From: an uncultured Spartobacteria bacterium
Lineage (GTDB): Bacteria > Verrucomicrobiota > Verrucomicrobiia > Chthoniobacterales > Chthoniobacteraceae
Length of the DNA: 64,000 nucleotides
Direction of reading: 5' to 3'
NCBI GenBank assembly: GCA_903901425.1
Contig: CAIURC010000016.1
Span: 1-64,000 of the forward strand
Below, piece after piece: positions 9,115-18,125 of this stretch; position 1 is the stretch's first letter, and each line of letters starts with the position of its first letter. Under the pieces are notes generated by a model. The model worked only from the letters and a program-made list of their open reading frames with translations. It did not search any database and was not told the origin of the DNA. The position numbers and the translations under genes are program-made.

Positions 9115-10081
9115 CTACCTGCTCAGACGGGTCCTCTATGCAGTGCCAGTTCTCTTCGGGGTGATCCTGTTCACGTTCCTCCTCTCCTTCGTGGTCCAGA
9201 GCCCCCAGGCCCGCGCCCTCAAGGTGCTCGGCCAGCGGGCCACACCGCAGTCCGTTGCCGCATGGCTTCACCGGCGCGGGTACGACAAGCCAAAGTTTGT
9301 GAATCTGGAGCCGGGCCGGCCCTGGCACGACTCCCAGTTCTGCGACCATGTCCGCAAACTTGCCACCTTTGAACTCGGCGTCTCCGACAAGGATGGCCGC
9401 GACCTGCGGCAGGTCTTCCTGAAGGGGGCGATCCCATCACTTCTCATCACGGTGCCTGCCCTGCTTTTTGGATTGGCGGTTTCGGTGAGCCTCGCGTTGT
9501 ACCTGGTTTATGTCCGGAACTCCGGGCTCGATGTCGCTGGGGTCGTTTTGGCCGTGGCGCTCATGAGCGTGCCGTCCATGGTCTACATCGTGTTCGGACA
9601 GGCCCTGCTGGGACTGTTCCTCCACTATTTCCCCGTGTACGGATTCGAACTCTCAGGCTTGGGGACCGCGCGTTTCCTGTTGCTGCCGGTGTTTCTGATG
9701 GTGCTCATGCACCTCGGAGGCGATGTCCGGTTGTACCGGGCAGTTTTCATCGAGGAAATCGGCCAGGACTATGTGCGCACTGCACGAGCCAAAGGGGTCG
9801 GCCAAGCGCGGCTTCTCTTTGTCCATGTGCTCAAAAACGGCATGATCTCCCTTGTCACTCTGGTGGTTGCCCATCTCCCGCTTCTGGTCATGGGGTCGCT
9901 ACTGCTCGAAAACTTTTTTGGTATCCCGGGACTCGGAAACACGCTGGTTTTGGCGATTCAGGAGTCGGATTTTGCGACGGTGTTTGCCTCGGTGTACTTG
10001 GGGTCAATCCTGTATCTGGCTGGGCTGATGCTCACCGATGTGTGTTACGCTCTCGCGGATCCGCGGATCCGGTTGGGCTAA
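9107..10081 (+). CDS. ABC transporter permease, DppB/OppB type
   Basis: The 324-residue inner-membrane permease starts at ATG 9107, preceded by a strong AGGAGGA (9097-9103) and overlapping the binding-protein stop. The N-terminus LLRRVLYAVPVLFGVILFTF is typical of the DppB family. A soluble insert near 50-110 precedes the transport core. The EAA loop that contacts the ATPase is DYVRTARAKGVGQARLLF. It would form the importer channel with the next permease. Confidence 0.93.
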   Translation: MLNYLLRRVLYAVPVLFGVILFTFLLSFVVQSPQARALKVLGQRATPQSVAAWLHRRGYDKPKFVNLEPGRPWHDSQFCDHVRKLATFELGVSDKDGRDLRQVFLKGAIPSLLITVPALLFGLAVSVSLALYLVYVRNSGLDVAGVVLAVALMSVPSMVYIVFGQALLGLFLHYFPVYGFELSGLGTARFLLLPVFLMVLMHLGGDVRLYRAVFIEEIGQDYVRTARAKGVGQARLLFVHVLKNGMISLVTLVVAHLPLLVMGSLLLENFFGIPGLGNTLVLAIQESDFATVFASVYLGSILYLAGLMLTDVCYALADPRIRLG

Positions 10082-10087
10082 AAAATC

Positions 10088-11101
10088 ATGGCGACACTTT
10101 TTGACAGCCTCTGGTTTCAGAACCTGATTGCCGGCCTCGGTTTTGGCGGGGTGCTTTTTTTCGTCCGGATGGGCCTTCGCAGCGAGCGCTGGTCGCGGGC
10201 ATGGGCCAGGCTTCGGCGGGACCGGATGGGGATGGCGGCAGGAGCCGTGATTCTCTGTTACTTGATTCTGGGTGGTCTGGAGATGGTGCAGTGGCGTTCA
10301 GCGGATGGGGTCCGAACAACGCTGCTGGCTGCGTTTTTGTCCGGTGTTCCCAAGGAAAAGAGTTTCAGCGCACCCATGGCCGCCCGGGCGCTTTCGACGG
10401 CTCAACCCGCGCCGTTGCGGGGTCGGCATCTTCTGGGGACCGATGCGCTTGGGAATGACACGCTTGTTCAGGCCATGCGCGCCTGCCGGACGGCGCTGGT
10501 GATCGGCGGTTTGACCAGCGTCATCTATCTACCCCTCGGGACATTTCTCGGGATTCTGGCCGGTTACTACCGGCGCTGGGTGGATGATCTGATCACGTAC
10601 ATTTACAGCACCCTGGCCTCTATCCCGGAGATTCTGCTGCTGGTTTCGATCCTGATGGTGCTAGGCAAGGGGTTGGGCACCATGGCCGTAGCGCTGGGAG
10701 TGACGGGTTGGGTCGGAATCTGCCGTCTCATCCGGGGAGAGACCCTCCGTCAGGCCGAGCGGCCTTATGTGGCCGCCGCGCGGGCCATGGGGTTGTCCCA
10801 CTGGCGGATCATCAACCGGCACATTCTTCCCAACGTGCTGCATCTGGTCCTCATCAACTTTGTGCTGGGGTTCTCCGGGTTGGTTCTCGCGGAGGCGGTT
10901 CTGAGCTATCTGGGAGTGGGTTCGCCAGTGGGCACACCCAGTTGGGGAACCATGATTGACGGGGCCAGGGGCGAGTTGAGCCGGGATCCCGTGGTCTGGT
11001 GGAACCTTGCAGCTGCCACAGGCGCACTCTTCGGGCTGGTTCTTTCCCTCAACATTTTTGGCGACGCCCTCCGCCGCGCATTCGACCCCAAACACGGCTG
11101 A
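10088..11101 (+). CDS. ABC transporter permease, DppC/OppC type
   Basis: The 337-residue permease has family hallmarks: HLLGTDALGNDTLVQ, near-identical to the usual LGTDxxGRDxxSR, and the EAA loop YVAAARAMGLSHWRIINRH. The C-terminal AEAVLSYLGVGSPVGTPSWG is also characteristic. It begins 6 bases after the partner permease and precedes the ATPase. The N-terminus has an extra hydrophobic segment before the usual first helix. Confidence 0.93.
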   Translation: MATLFDSLWFQNLIAGLGFGGVLFFVRMGLRSERWSRAWARLRRDRMGMAAGAVILCYLILGGLEMVQWRSADGVRTTLLAAFLSGVPKEKSFSAPMAARALSTAQPAPLRGRHLLGTDALGNDTLVQAMRACRTALVIGGLTSVIYLPLGTFLGILAGYYRRWVDDLITYIYSTLASIPEILLLVSILMVLGKGLGTMAVALGVTGWVGICRLIRGETLRQAERPYVAAARAMGLSHWRIINRHILPNVLHLVLINFVLGFSGLVLAEAVLSYLGVGSPVGTPSWGTMIDGARGELSRDPVVWWNLAAATGALFGLVLSLNIFGDALRRAFDPKHG

Positions 11102-11130
11102 AATCCGGCCCTGTCTCCACAGACCGTCCT

Positions 11131-12006
11131 ATGAAAACCGAACCGCCCCTGCTTGAGATCCGGAATCTTTCGGTGGATTTCCGCACTGAAACCGGCACGG
11201 TCCAGGCCGTGCGCGGCGTTTCGCTTTCTTTGCGTGCCGGAGAGACCATGGCCGTGGTGGGCGAAAGCGGGAGCGGAAAGAGTGTCACCGGCATGGCGCT
11301 CACCCGGCTGTTGCCGGAGCCGCCGGCCGTGTACCGCAGCGGCGAGGTGCTGCTTTCAGGGCGTGACGTTTTGAAGATGAGCGCGGCCGAGTTGCGGGCG
11401 GTCCGTGGGCGCAGGATCGCGTACGTGTTCCAGGAACCGTCAACCTCGTTGAACCCGGTTTTCACGATCCGGACCCAGATTGCCGAGGCGATCCGGCTGC
11501 ACCGGCCCTCCGTGGCGGACGTGGATGCCGAGGTGGTCAAGTATTTGGATATGGTGGGGATCGTGGATCCTGCCCAACGGATGCACGATTACCCGCACCA
11601 GCTCAGTGGCGGGATGCAGCAGCGGGCCATGATCGCCATGGCGCTGAGCAGTCAGCCGGACCTTCTTGTGGCCGATGAGCCCACCACGGCTTTGGATGTG
11701 ACCATCCAGGCGCAGATCCTCGACCAGATGCGGGACCTGAAAAAGCGGCTGAACATGGCGATCCTTCTGATCACCCACAACTTTGGGATCATCGGCGGGA
11801 TCGCCGAGCGCGTCGCCGTCATGTTCCGGGGCGAAGTGGTAGAAACCGGTCCGACTGAAGAGGTGCTGCGCCGTCCACAACATCCGTACACCCGGGCGCT
11901 CATTGACTGCATACCCCGTCTCGGAGCCCGGAAACGGCGGCTCAGCACAATCGACCACGCCGCCCTTGCTGCTGCCGCGGTGACGGAAAAAAAGCCCGCG
12001 CTCTGA
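11131..12006 (+). CDS. ABC transporter ATPase, DppD/OppD type
   Basis: The 291-residue ATPase has Walker A GESGSGKS, Q-loop AYVFQEPSTSLNP, signature LSGGMQQRAMIAMAL and Walker B LLVADEPTTALD. The ending HPYTRALIDCIPRL is the oligopeptide-transporter C-terminal motif. ATG 11131 fits the family start. The usual second ATPase (DppF) is missing, since the next gene is convergent, so this subunit may act as a homodimer or pair with an ATPase encoded elsewhere. Its C-terminus is shorter than in typical DppD and probably lacks the iron-sulfur segment seen in some. Confidence 0.92.
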   Translation: MKTEPPLLEIRNLSVDFRTETGTVQAVRGVSLSLRAGETMAVVGESGSGKSVTGMALTRLLPEPPAVYRSGEVLLSGRDVLKMSAAELRAVRGRRIAYVFQEPSTSLNPVFTIRTQIAEAIRLHRPSVADVDAEVVKYLDMVGIVDPAQRMHDYPHQLSGGMQQRAMIAMALSSQPDLLVADEPTTALDVTIQAQILDQMRDLKKRLNMAILLITHNFGIIGGIAERVAVMFRGEVVETGPTEEVLRRPQHPYTRALIDCIPRLGARKRRLSTIDHAALAAAAVTEKKPAL

Positions 12007-12030
12007 ACCGGTCGGCGGACGCGCGGCTTT
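11987..12030 (-). terminator. Rho-independent terminator for the leftward phosphatase-like gene
   Basis: Read on the minus strand, AAAGCCGCGC (12030-12021) pairs with GCGCGGGCTTT (12001-11991), with one bulged G, and runs into seven Ts (11993-11987). It lies just after the stop of the leftward gene and overlaps the end of the rightward ATPase gene. Confidence 0.7.
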
Positions 12031-12036
12031 CGGGCC

Positions 12037-13245
12037 TCAGAGCGCATCCTGGAGTACCTTGAAGATTTCCGTGCTGTCCATGAAGCCGCGGATCTTCTCA
12101 GCTCCCACGCCTTTCCCGGCGGCAACCATGTCCTCGGCTGTGTTTAGAGCCGCGGCGGACTGGAAAGCAGAGGGTTCGTTCTTGGCGGACGGTCCATGCG
12201 GGCCGGTGGTCCATGCGAGGTAGGGATACCCGGCCGGGGAGGTGCCCAGAAGCGCAACGCCGCGGTCTTTTCTGGGAGGGTACCCGTTGAGTGAGAGTCC
12301 GCCTGTGGCGTGTTTTCCAACCGCCACGATCAAGCTTTTCTGGCCGGCCTGATTGACGGCCGTGCCGATTGCCTGGTCCATGGACAGCGTTTCTTTCAAT
12401 GTCAGCTCGGCCTCGTTGCGCTCGGAGGCGTGCGTGCAGAGGGCCGCGTCGACCACCAGCACGTAACCTTTGCGGTTGGTCTGCAGGATTTCCACGGCGC
12501 GCCGGACCATGTCCGACAACGAGGGTTGCTGGTTGCCCGATTCGGGCTGGTTGCTGTAGGCGAGCAGGCCCTTCGAGAAAAACCCAACCAAAGGACGCGT
12601 CCGGAATGTGTCGGTGTTTTCAAGTGCGGCCCGCGAGGAAACGACTTCGGCCCCCTGTTTCTCCATCTCACCCAGAAGATCCCGCTGATCCTTGCGGGTG
12701 CCGCCAGATTTTTCCGGGGTGAAATCTGCCGAGCCGCCACCCAGCGCAACCTGCAGCCCGGCCGTGGGGAGTTGGGCGGCAATTTGATCCCGGTCGCGGG
12801 CGTCCTGAACGTGTGCGTAGAAACTGCCGGCAGTTGGTCCTGCGAGTTCCCCGGTGGTGACCAGACCGATGGAACGGCCTTCCGACCGGGCCAGTTCAAG
12901 AAGGGTGCTGAGCCGGGCGCCCTCCGGGGTGGAGGCAACGTTCCGGTGGTTGACCTTGGTGCCGGTGGCCAGTGCGGTCGCTGCGGACGCGGCATCGGGA
13001 ACGGAAAAGTCGCGGCTGCTGTTGGAAACCAGGGCCACATTGGGGAAGGATTCGACCGCCAGCGGTTGTTCGCCGCCCGTCTGGTAGAGCCGGGCCGCTG
13101 TCAGGTGGCGCGCCACCATGCCGTCCCCAACCACCAAGATGATGCCAAATGGTTTCTGAACCACCCAGAACCGGACGTAAAAAACGCTGAAAGCGATGAA
13201 TACCGCCAGGCAGAAAAGGGCGAGAAGTTGGTTTCTGAGCTTCAT
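12037..13245 (-). CDS. Alkaline-phosphatase-fold protein lacking the catalytic serine
   Basis: The 402-residue protein has an N-terminal membrane anchor (LLALFCLAVFIAFSVFYV) and then the alkaline phosphatase fold: ILVVGDGM, PDAASAATALATGTK, FYAHV, KHATGGLSLNGYP and WTTGPHGP. Compared with E. coli PhoA, nucleophile Ser102 is Ala (PDA instead of TDS). Of the metal ligands, Asp327 aligns with Thr, His331 with Glu, Asp369 with Lys and Glu322 with Asp. Asp51, His370 and His412 remain. It is therefore probably a non-catalytic paralogue held at the membrane and facing the periplasm. ATG 13245 was preferred to TTG 13284 because it directly precedes the anchor and has an upstream CGGAG. Its job is unknown. 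Confidence 0.85.
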   Translation of the reverse strand: MKLRNQLLALFCLAVFIAFSVFYVRFWVVQKPFGIILVVGDGMVARHLTAARLYQTGGEQPLAVESFPNVALVSNSSRDFSVPDAASAATALATGTKVNHRNVASTPEGARLSTLLELARSEGRSIGLVTTGELAGPTAGSFYAHVQDARDRDQIAAQLPTAGLQVALGGGSADFTPEKSGGTRKDQRDLLGEMEKQGAEVVSSRAALENTDTFRTRPLVGFFSKGLLAYSNQPESGNQQPSLSDMVRRAVEILQTNRKGYVLVVDAALCTHASERNEAELTLKETLSMDQAIGTAVNQAGQKSLIVAVGKHATGGLSLNGYPPRKDRGVALLGTSPAGYPYLAWTTGPHGPSAKNEPSAFQSAAALNTAEDMVAAGKGVGAEKIRGFMDSTEIFKVLQDAL

Positions 13246-13305
13246 CCGGCTCCGGATTGAACGGGGGAGGGACGGGGTTGGCAATCCGCAATTCCTCAGA
13301 TCCGC

Positions 13306-13878
13306 TCAGTGCAGGAGCGGGAGGTCGTGGGGGCAGCGGATCAGTTCCGCATCCAGATCCAGAAAGTAATCCAGCCGCGCCTCGGTTTCCGCAAGGTCGA
13401 TGTGCCGCGCCATGATCAGGTAGGTTGCGTAGTGGTTTCCTTCGCTCTGCACCAGACTCCCGTAGAAGTCAGCCAGACCCGGGTCCAGATCCCGGACGCC
13501 ACTGGCCAGGATCTGAAACTTTTCACAGCTGCGCCCTTCGATCAGGGAGCAGACTACCAGATGGTCGATCACCTGCTGGCGCCGGCCCCGGCGGACGTGG
13601 CTCATCATTCCAGAAATCCATGGGCTGCGCATGGGTGGCCCGAGCGGGATGTTGCGTTCCCGCAGCAGGGCGAGCACCTGTGAGAAGTGCTGCAGTTCCT
13701 CAATTGCGATCGCGTTCAGTTCGTCCAGACAATCGTAAAGTTCTACGTATTTCTCGAGGTTGAGCGCCGTGGTGGCAGCCTTGCGCTCCAGGTACGCGTG
13801 GTCGACTAAAACCGCAGCAAGGCGCGAACGGATCTTTGGTAGCCAGCTCTCCGGCAGTTTTTCCCTCCACAAAAGCAT
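13306..13878 (-). CDS. miaE: tRNA-(ms2io6A)-hydroxylase
   Basis: The 190-residue protein matches MiaE, the non-heme diiron monooxygenase that hydroxylates the isoprenyl group of ms2i6A37 in tRNA. Ferritin-like iron ligands are visible: DHAYLERKAA (Glu), EELQHFSQV (Glu and His), LIEGRSCEKF (Glu) and SEGNHYATYL (Glu and His). The length fits the family (about 190-200). ATG 13878 was chosen; a TTG two codons earlier is possible. The gene lies 27 bases after tmk on the same strand, so the two are probably co-transcribed. Confidence 0.88.
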   Translation of the reverse strand: MLLWREKLPESWLPKIRSRLAAVLVDHAYLERKAATTALNLEKYVELYDCLDELNAIAIEELQHFSQVLALLRERNIPLGPPMRSPWISGMMSHVRRGRRQQVIDHLVVCSLIEGRSCEKFQILASGVRDLDPGLADFYGSLVQSEGNHYATYLIMARHIDLAETEARLDYFLDLDAELIRCPHDLPLLH

Positions 13879-13905
13879 CCCCAAACGCCTAACGCGGCGC
13901 CCCTT

Positions 13906-14508
13906 TCAAAGCAACGTTTCCAGGGCCTTCTCCGCAAGCGCCGCAACGCGGCCGGCCGGCAGCGTGGCGTCCAGAACCAGAAACGTGGGGTCCCGGAGCG
14001 ACAGAAGAATCTGTCGGACACGGGCCAGATTCTGAAGGTCCTCAAACGCATCCGGAACGTCGCCCCGGCCAGTGATCCGTCCCCGTCCCGTTCCAGGGTC
14101 GAGGTCCAGCAGGAGGACCAGATCTGGGGCGGGGGCGAACTCCCGGTTTCCCGCCACCACGGCATTGGGATCGGCGCCCCGAGCACCTTGGTAGGCGGCA
14201 TTCGAAAAGTAATACCGGTCGAGCAGGACGAATTCGCCCCGTGCCAGAGCCGGCGCGATGGTCTGAGCCACGTGTTCGCGGCGGTCCTCGATGAAAAGCG
14301 CGAGTTCTTCCTCCAGAGGAAGCCGACCGGAGGTTGCTGTTGCCCGGATTTTGCGGCCCCAGGGTCCGGCAGTGGGTTCGCGGCTACAGACTGCCTTGCG
14401 TCCCCGGCGTTCGCAGAACCCGGCAAGGTGCCGGATCAGACTGCTCTTGCCGGCCCCGTCGATCCCTTCAACGACAACAAGGCGGCCACGGTGGGATGTT
14501 GCATGCAT
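13906..14508 (-). CDS. tmk: Thymidylate kinase (dTMP kinase)
   Basis: The 200-residue protein phosphorylates dTMP to dTDP in DNA precursor synthesis. The P-loop is VVVEGIDGAGKSS, the substrate motif LDRYYFSNAAYQG (DRY) is clear, and SREPTAGPWG is the usual REPGGT-like segment. ATG 14508 gives the normal start just before the P-loop; upstream codons in frame do not look like protein. It is the first gene of a leftward tmk-miaE pair and divergent from pyruvate carboxylase. Confidence 0.92.
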   Translation of the reverse strand: MHATSHRGRLVVVEGIDGAGKSSLIRHLAGFCERRGRKAVCSREPTAGPWGRKIRATATSGRLPLEEELALFIEDRREHVAQTIAPALARGEFVLLDRYYFSNAAYQGARGADPNAVVAGNREFAPAPDLVLLLDLDPGTGRGRITGRGDVPDAFEDLQNLARVRQILLSLRDPTFLVLDATLPAGRVAALAEKALETLL

Positions 14509-14630
14509 GGGATGTGCATCCAGACATGGTGAGCCCTCGAAATCGATGGTTTTCGGCGTCGAAATCACGGCGGGACAAGTCCGCACTGGCCATGTCCGAT
14601 ATGGTTCATCTAAAGGTGGCGGTCCCTGTT

Positions 14631-17600
14631 ATGAGCAAGCACCCTGGCACCCCTTCCCCCGGCAAACCCACCAAGATTCTTATCGCCAACCGTTCGGAGA
14701 TAGCGATCCGCGTGATGCGCGCGGCAACCGAACTGGGGCTCAGGACGGTGGCCATCTACGCGGAGGAAGACCGGTTCTCCATGCACCGGTTCAAGGCGGA
14801 CGAGGCCTATAGGGTCGGCGAGGGCAAGGGTCCCGTTGGGGCGTACCTCGACATCCCCGGAATCATTTCCGTGGCTAAGGAGCATGGCGTCCAGATGATC
14901 CATCCCGGGTACGGTTTTCTTTCCGAAAACGCCCAGTTCGCGCGGGCCTGTGCCGAAGCCGGCATTGTTTTTGTCGGGCCGCGTCCGGAACTTCTGGAGC
15001 TTATGGGGGACAAGGTGGCGGCACGGGGTCTCACGCAGAAGCTCAAGGTGCCGACCCTGCCTGGGACTGAGGATCCTGTGTCCGATCGCGGTGAAGCGCT
15101 CAAGGCCGCTGCGCGCATTGGTTTTCCCCTGATCATCAAGGCTGCTTTCGGCGGGGGCGGGCGCGGAATGCGCGTGGTGCACAAGGCCGGGGACCTGGAC
15201 GCGTTGCTGGACGAGGCTCAGGGCGAGGCGGAACGCGCGTTTGGGAATCCGGCGGTGTTCCTTGAGAAATACATCGCGCGGGCCAAGCACATTGAGGTGC
15301 AGATCCTTGGGGACAGGCATGGGGGTGTGCTGCATCTCCACGAGCGCGACTGCTCGGTCCAACGCCGGCACCAGAAGGTGGTGGAGATTGCACCTTCCGT
15401 GGGTCTGAACGAGCGCGTCCGGGGCGAGTTGTGCGATGCTGCTGTCCGGATCGCCAAGGAGATCGGCTACGACAATGCCGGTACCATCGAGTTCCTGTAC
15501 GACCTCGACACCGAAGACTGGTTCTTCATTGAGATGAACCCGCGGATCCAGGTGGAGCACACGGTCACCGAGGAGATCACCGGCATCGACCTTGTTCGCA
15601 GCCAGATTCTGGTGGCCCAAGGCGCCAAACTGCATGGCCCCGAGTTGGATCTCCCGGAACAGGACAGGGTGCCGCGCATGGGGTTTGCCGTTCAGTGCCG
15701 GGTCACGACCGAGGACCCGGAAAACAAGTTCACCCCGAACTACGGCAAGATCGTGACGTATCGCAGCGCAGGCGGGTACCGCCTTCGGCTCGATGCTGGA
15801 ATGGGGGATGCGGGGGCGGTGATCACCCCGTTCTACGACTCGCTCCTGGTGAAGATTACCGCCGGTGGTCAGACTTTTGAAACGGCGTTGCAGCGCATGG
15901 ACCGCGCGCTGAGGGAGTTCCGGATCCGGGGGGTAAAAACCAACATCCCCTTTCTGGAGAACGTCATCCACCATCCCGATTTCCGCGGAGGCGGCGCGAC
16001 AACGACGATGATCGACACCTCGCCGGCTCTCTTTGAGTTCAAGCCGCGCAGGGACCGCGCCACCAAATTGCTCAGTTTCCTCGGGAACGTGATTGTGAAC
16101 GGTAACCCGCATGCAAAGGGCTACCGGCCGTCCGGGCCTCTGGCGCCTGCCCCGGTGCCGGATTGGGACCGGAAGCAGGATCCGCCGCGGGGCACCCGCC
16201 AGCTCCTGCTGGAGCTCGGGCCCCGCAAGTTTGCCGACTGGGTGTTGAAGCAGAAACGGCTTTTGATCACGGACACCACCTTCCGGGACGCGCACCAGTC
16301 CCTGATGGCGACCCGGGTCCGGACGTATGACATGGCCGCTGTGGCCTCGGCCGTTGCCCGGCGCGCGCCTGAGCTTTTCAGTCTTGAAATGTGGGGGGGC
16401 GCAACCTTCGACACGGCCATGCGGTTCCTGAACGAGGACCCTTGGATGCGGCTCCGCCTGCTCCGGGAGAAGGTGCCCAACATCTGCTTCCAGATGCTTC
16501 TGCGTGGGGCCAATGCCGTCGGTTACACCAGCTACCCGCCAAACGTGGTGGCGGGATTTGTCCGGCACGCCGCGGAGTGCGGGATGGATATCTTCCGGGT
16601 GTTCGACTCGCTGAATGACCTCAGGAACATGCGTGCTGCGATGGAGGCCGTGCAGACCACGCACGCCATCTGCGAGAGCGCCATCTGTTACACCGGCGAC
16701 ATTCTGGATCCCGCCCGGTCCAAGTACTCGCTCAAGTATTACGTCAGCCTTGCCAAGGAGTTGGAGAAAATGGGGGCGCACATCTTGGCGATCAAGGACA
16801 TGGCAGGCCTTTGCCGGCCCTACGCAGCCAGCGCTCTGGTGAAAGCGTTGAAGGACGAAATCGGCATCCCGGTTCATTTCCACACGCACGACACCAGCGG
16901 AGTCAACGCGGCGTCCGTTCTGCGCGCCTCCGATGCGGGTTGCGACGTGGTGGACCTTGCGCTCGCTTCGATGAGTGGCTCCACCTCCCAGCCCAATCTG
17001 AACTCGATCGTTGCGGCTCTTGAACACACGCCGCGCCAGACCGGCCTCGACCTTCAGGCTTTGAACGAGTTCTCCGATTACTGGGAACAGGTGCGCGCAT
17101 TTTACGCTCCTTTCGATACGGCTCCCAAAAGTGGTAGCGCAGAGGTTTACCTCCACGAAATGCCGGGTGGCCAATACACCAACCTCAAGGAGCAGGCCGC
17201 TTCGATGGGAATCGCCCACCGCTGGCCCGAAATCGCCCGGACCTACGCCGAGGTCAACCAACTCTTTGGCGATATCGTCAAAGTCACGCCCTCCAGCAAG
17301 GTGGTGGGAGACATGGCGCTTTTCCTTTTCACGCGCGGCATCAAACCCGCAGACGTCGTGAATCTTCCGCCGGGCACGGCCTTCCCAGAGTCGGTCATCG
17401 ACATGCTGGGCGGCGGTCTGGGCGAGCCCATGGGCGGATGGCCCACGCCCGTCCTCAAGGCGGTGCTCGGCACGGCCAAGCCCAAGCGGGTCAAGCCCGC
17501 GCCCGTCAAGCTGAAGGAAACCAAGGCGGAAGTGGCTGCCAAAACCCGGCGCGAACCCAGCGAGGACGACCTGTACTCGCACCTCATGTACCCCAGCGTG

Positions 17601-18092
17601 TTTGCCGATTTTGCCAAGTTTTCCCGAGACTTCGGGGACGTGAGTTGTTTGCCGACGCCCGCATTCTTTTACGGACTGGCCCCGGGCGAGGAGATCACCG
17701 TCTCCATTGAGAAGGGGAAGGTGCTCTTCATTAAGCTGATCAACATCGGCGCGGCAGACAAGGAGGGCCGTCGGGTGATCAGCTTTGAACTCAACGGAAC
17801 CCCGCGCGAGGCAGTGGTTGCGGACAAGGTTGTCGCTCCCAAGGCCAAGGCCCGCACCAAGGCGGACCCGGCGGACGTTCTCCAGGTGGGCGCTCCCATC
17901 CCAGGGATGGTGACCGCGCTGAATGTCACCGTGGGGAGCCGGGTCGCAAAAGGCGACCGGGTGGCGACTCTGGAAGCCATGAAGATGCAGACCACGCTGT
18001 ATGCCCACGCCGATGGGGTTGTGGCCGAACTTCAGGCTGCGCTCGGAGACGCTGTGGAAGCTGGCGACCTTCTGGTCAAACTGCGGGCCTAG
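14631..18092 (+). CDS. pyc: Pyruvate carboxylase
   Basis: This single-chain anaplerotic enzyme of about 1153 residues makes oxaloacetate from pyruvate, bicarbonate and ATP. Domains run in the usual order. Biotin carboxylase (about 1-460) starts KILIANRSEIAIRVMRAA and has EMNPRIQVEHTVTE. The carboxyltransferase starts near 547 (DTTFRDAHQSLMATR) and includes EMPGGQYTNLKEQA. A C-terminal biotin carrier domain has EAMKMQT with biotinyl Lys about 1118. ATG 14631, with AAGGTGG upstream, gives the family-standard start; the frame is open further upstream, but that part overlaps the divergent tmk leader. Confidence 0.96.
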   Translation: MSKHPGTPSPGKPTKILIANRSEIAIRVMRAATELGLRTVAIYAEEDRFSMHRFKADEAYRVGEGKGPVGAYLDIPGIISVAKEHGVQMIHPGYGFLSENAQFARACAEAGIVFVGPRPELLELMGDKVAARGLTQKLKVPTLPGTEDPVSDRGEALKAAARIGFPLIIKAAFGGGGRGMRVVHKAGDLDALLDEAQGEAERAFGNPAVFLEKYIARAKHIEVQILGDRHGGVLHLHERDCSVQRRHQKVVEIAPSVGLNERVRGELCDAAVRIAKEIGYDNAGTIEFLYDLDTEDWFFIEMNPRIQVEHTVTEEITGIDLVRSQILVAQGAKLHGPELDLPEQDRVPRMGFAVQCRVTTEDPENKFTPNYGKIVTYRSAGGYRLRLDAGMGDAGAVITPFYDSLLVKITAGGQTFETALQRMDRALREFRIRGVKTNIPFLENVIHHPDFRGGGATTTMIDTSPALFEFKPRRDRATKLLSFLGNVIVNGNPHAKGYRPSGPLAPAPVPDWDRKQDPPRGTRQLLLELGPRKFADWVLKQKRLLITDTTFRDAHQSLMATRVRTYDMAAVASAVARRAPELFSLEMWGGATFDTAMRFLNEDPWMRLRLLREKVPNICFQMLLRGANAVGYTSYPPNVVAGFVRHAAECGMDIFRVFDSLNDLRNMRAAMEAVQTTHAICESAICYTGDILDPARSKYSLKYYVSLAKELEKMGAHILAIKDMAGLCRPYAASALVKALKDEIGIPVHFHTHDTSGVNAASVLRASDAGCDVVDLALASMSGSTSQPNLNSIVAALEHTPRQTGLDLQALNEFSDYWEQVRAFYAPFDTAPKSGSAEVYLHEMPGGQYTNLKEQAASMGIAHRWPEIARTYAEVNQLFGDIVKVTPSSKVVGDMALFLFTRGIKPADVVNLPPGTAFPESVIDMLGGGLGEPMGGWPTPVLKAVLGTAKPKRVKPAPVKLKETKAEVAAKTRREPSEDDLYSHLMYPSVFADFAKFSRDFGDVSCLPTPAFFYGLAPGEEITVSIEKGKVLFIKLINIGAADKEGRRVISFELNGTPREAVVADKVVAPKAKARTKADPADVLQVGAPIPGMVTALNVTVGSRVAKGDRVATLEAMKMQTTLYAHADGVVAELQAALGDAVEAGDLLVKLRA

Positions 18093-18125
18093 TCGGGTGG
18101 GCGGCCGGACTGGAAGGTTTTTCAA

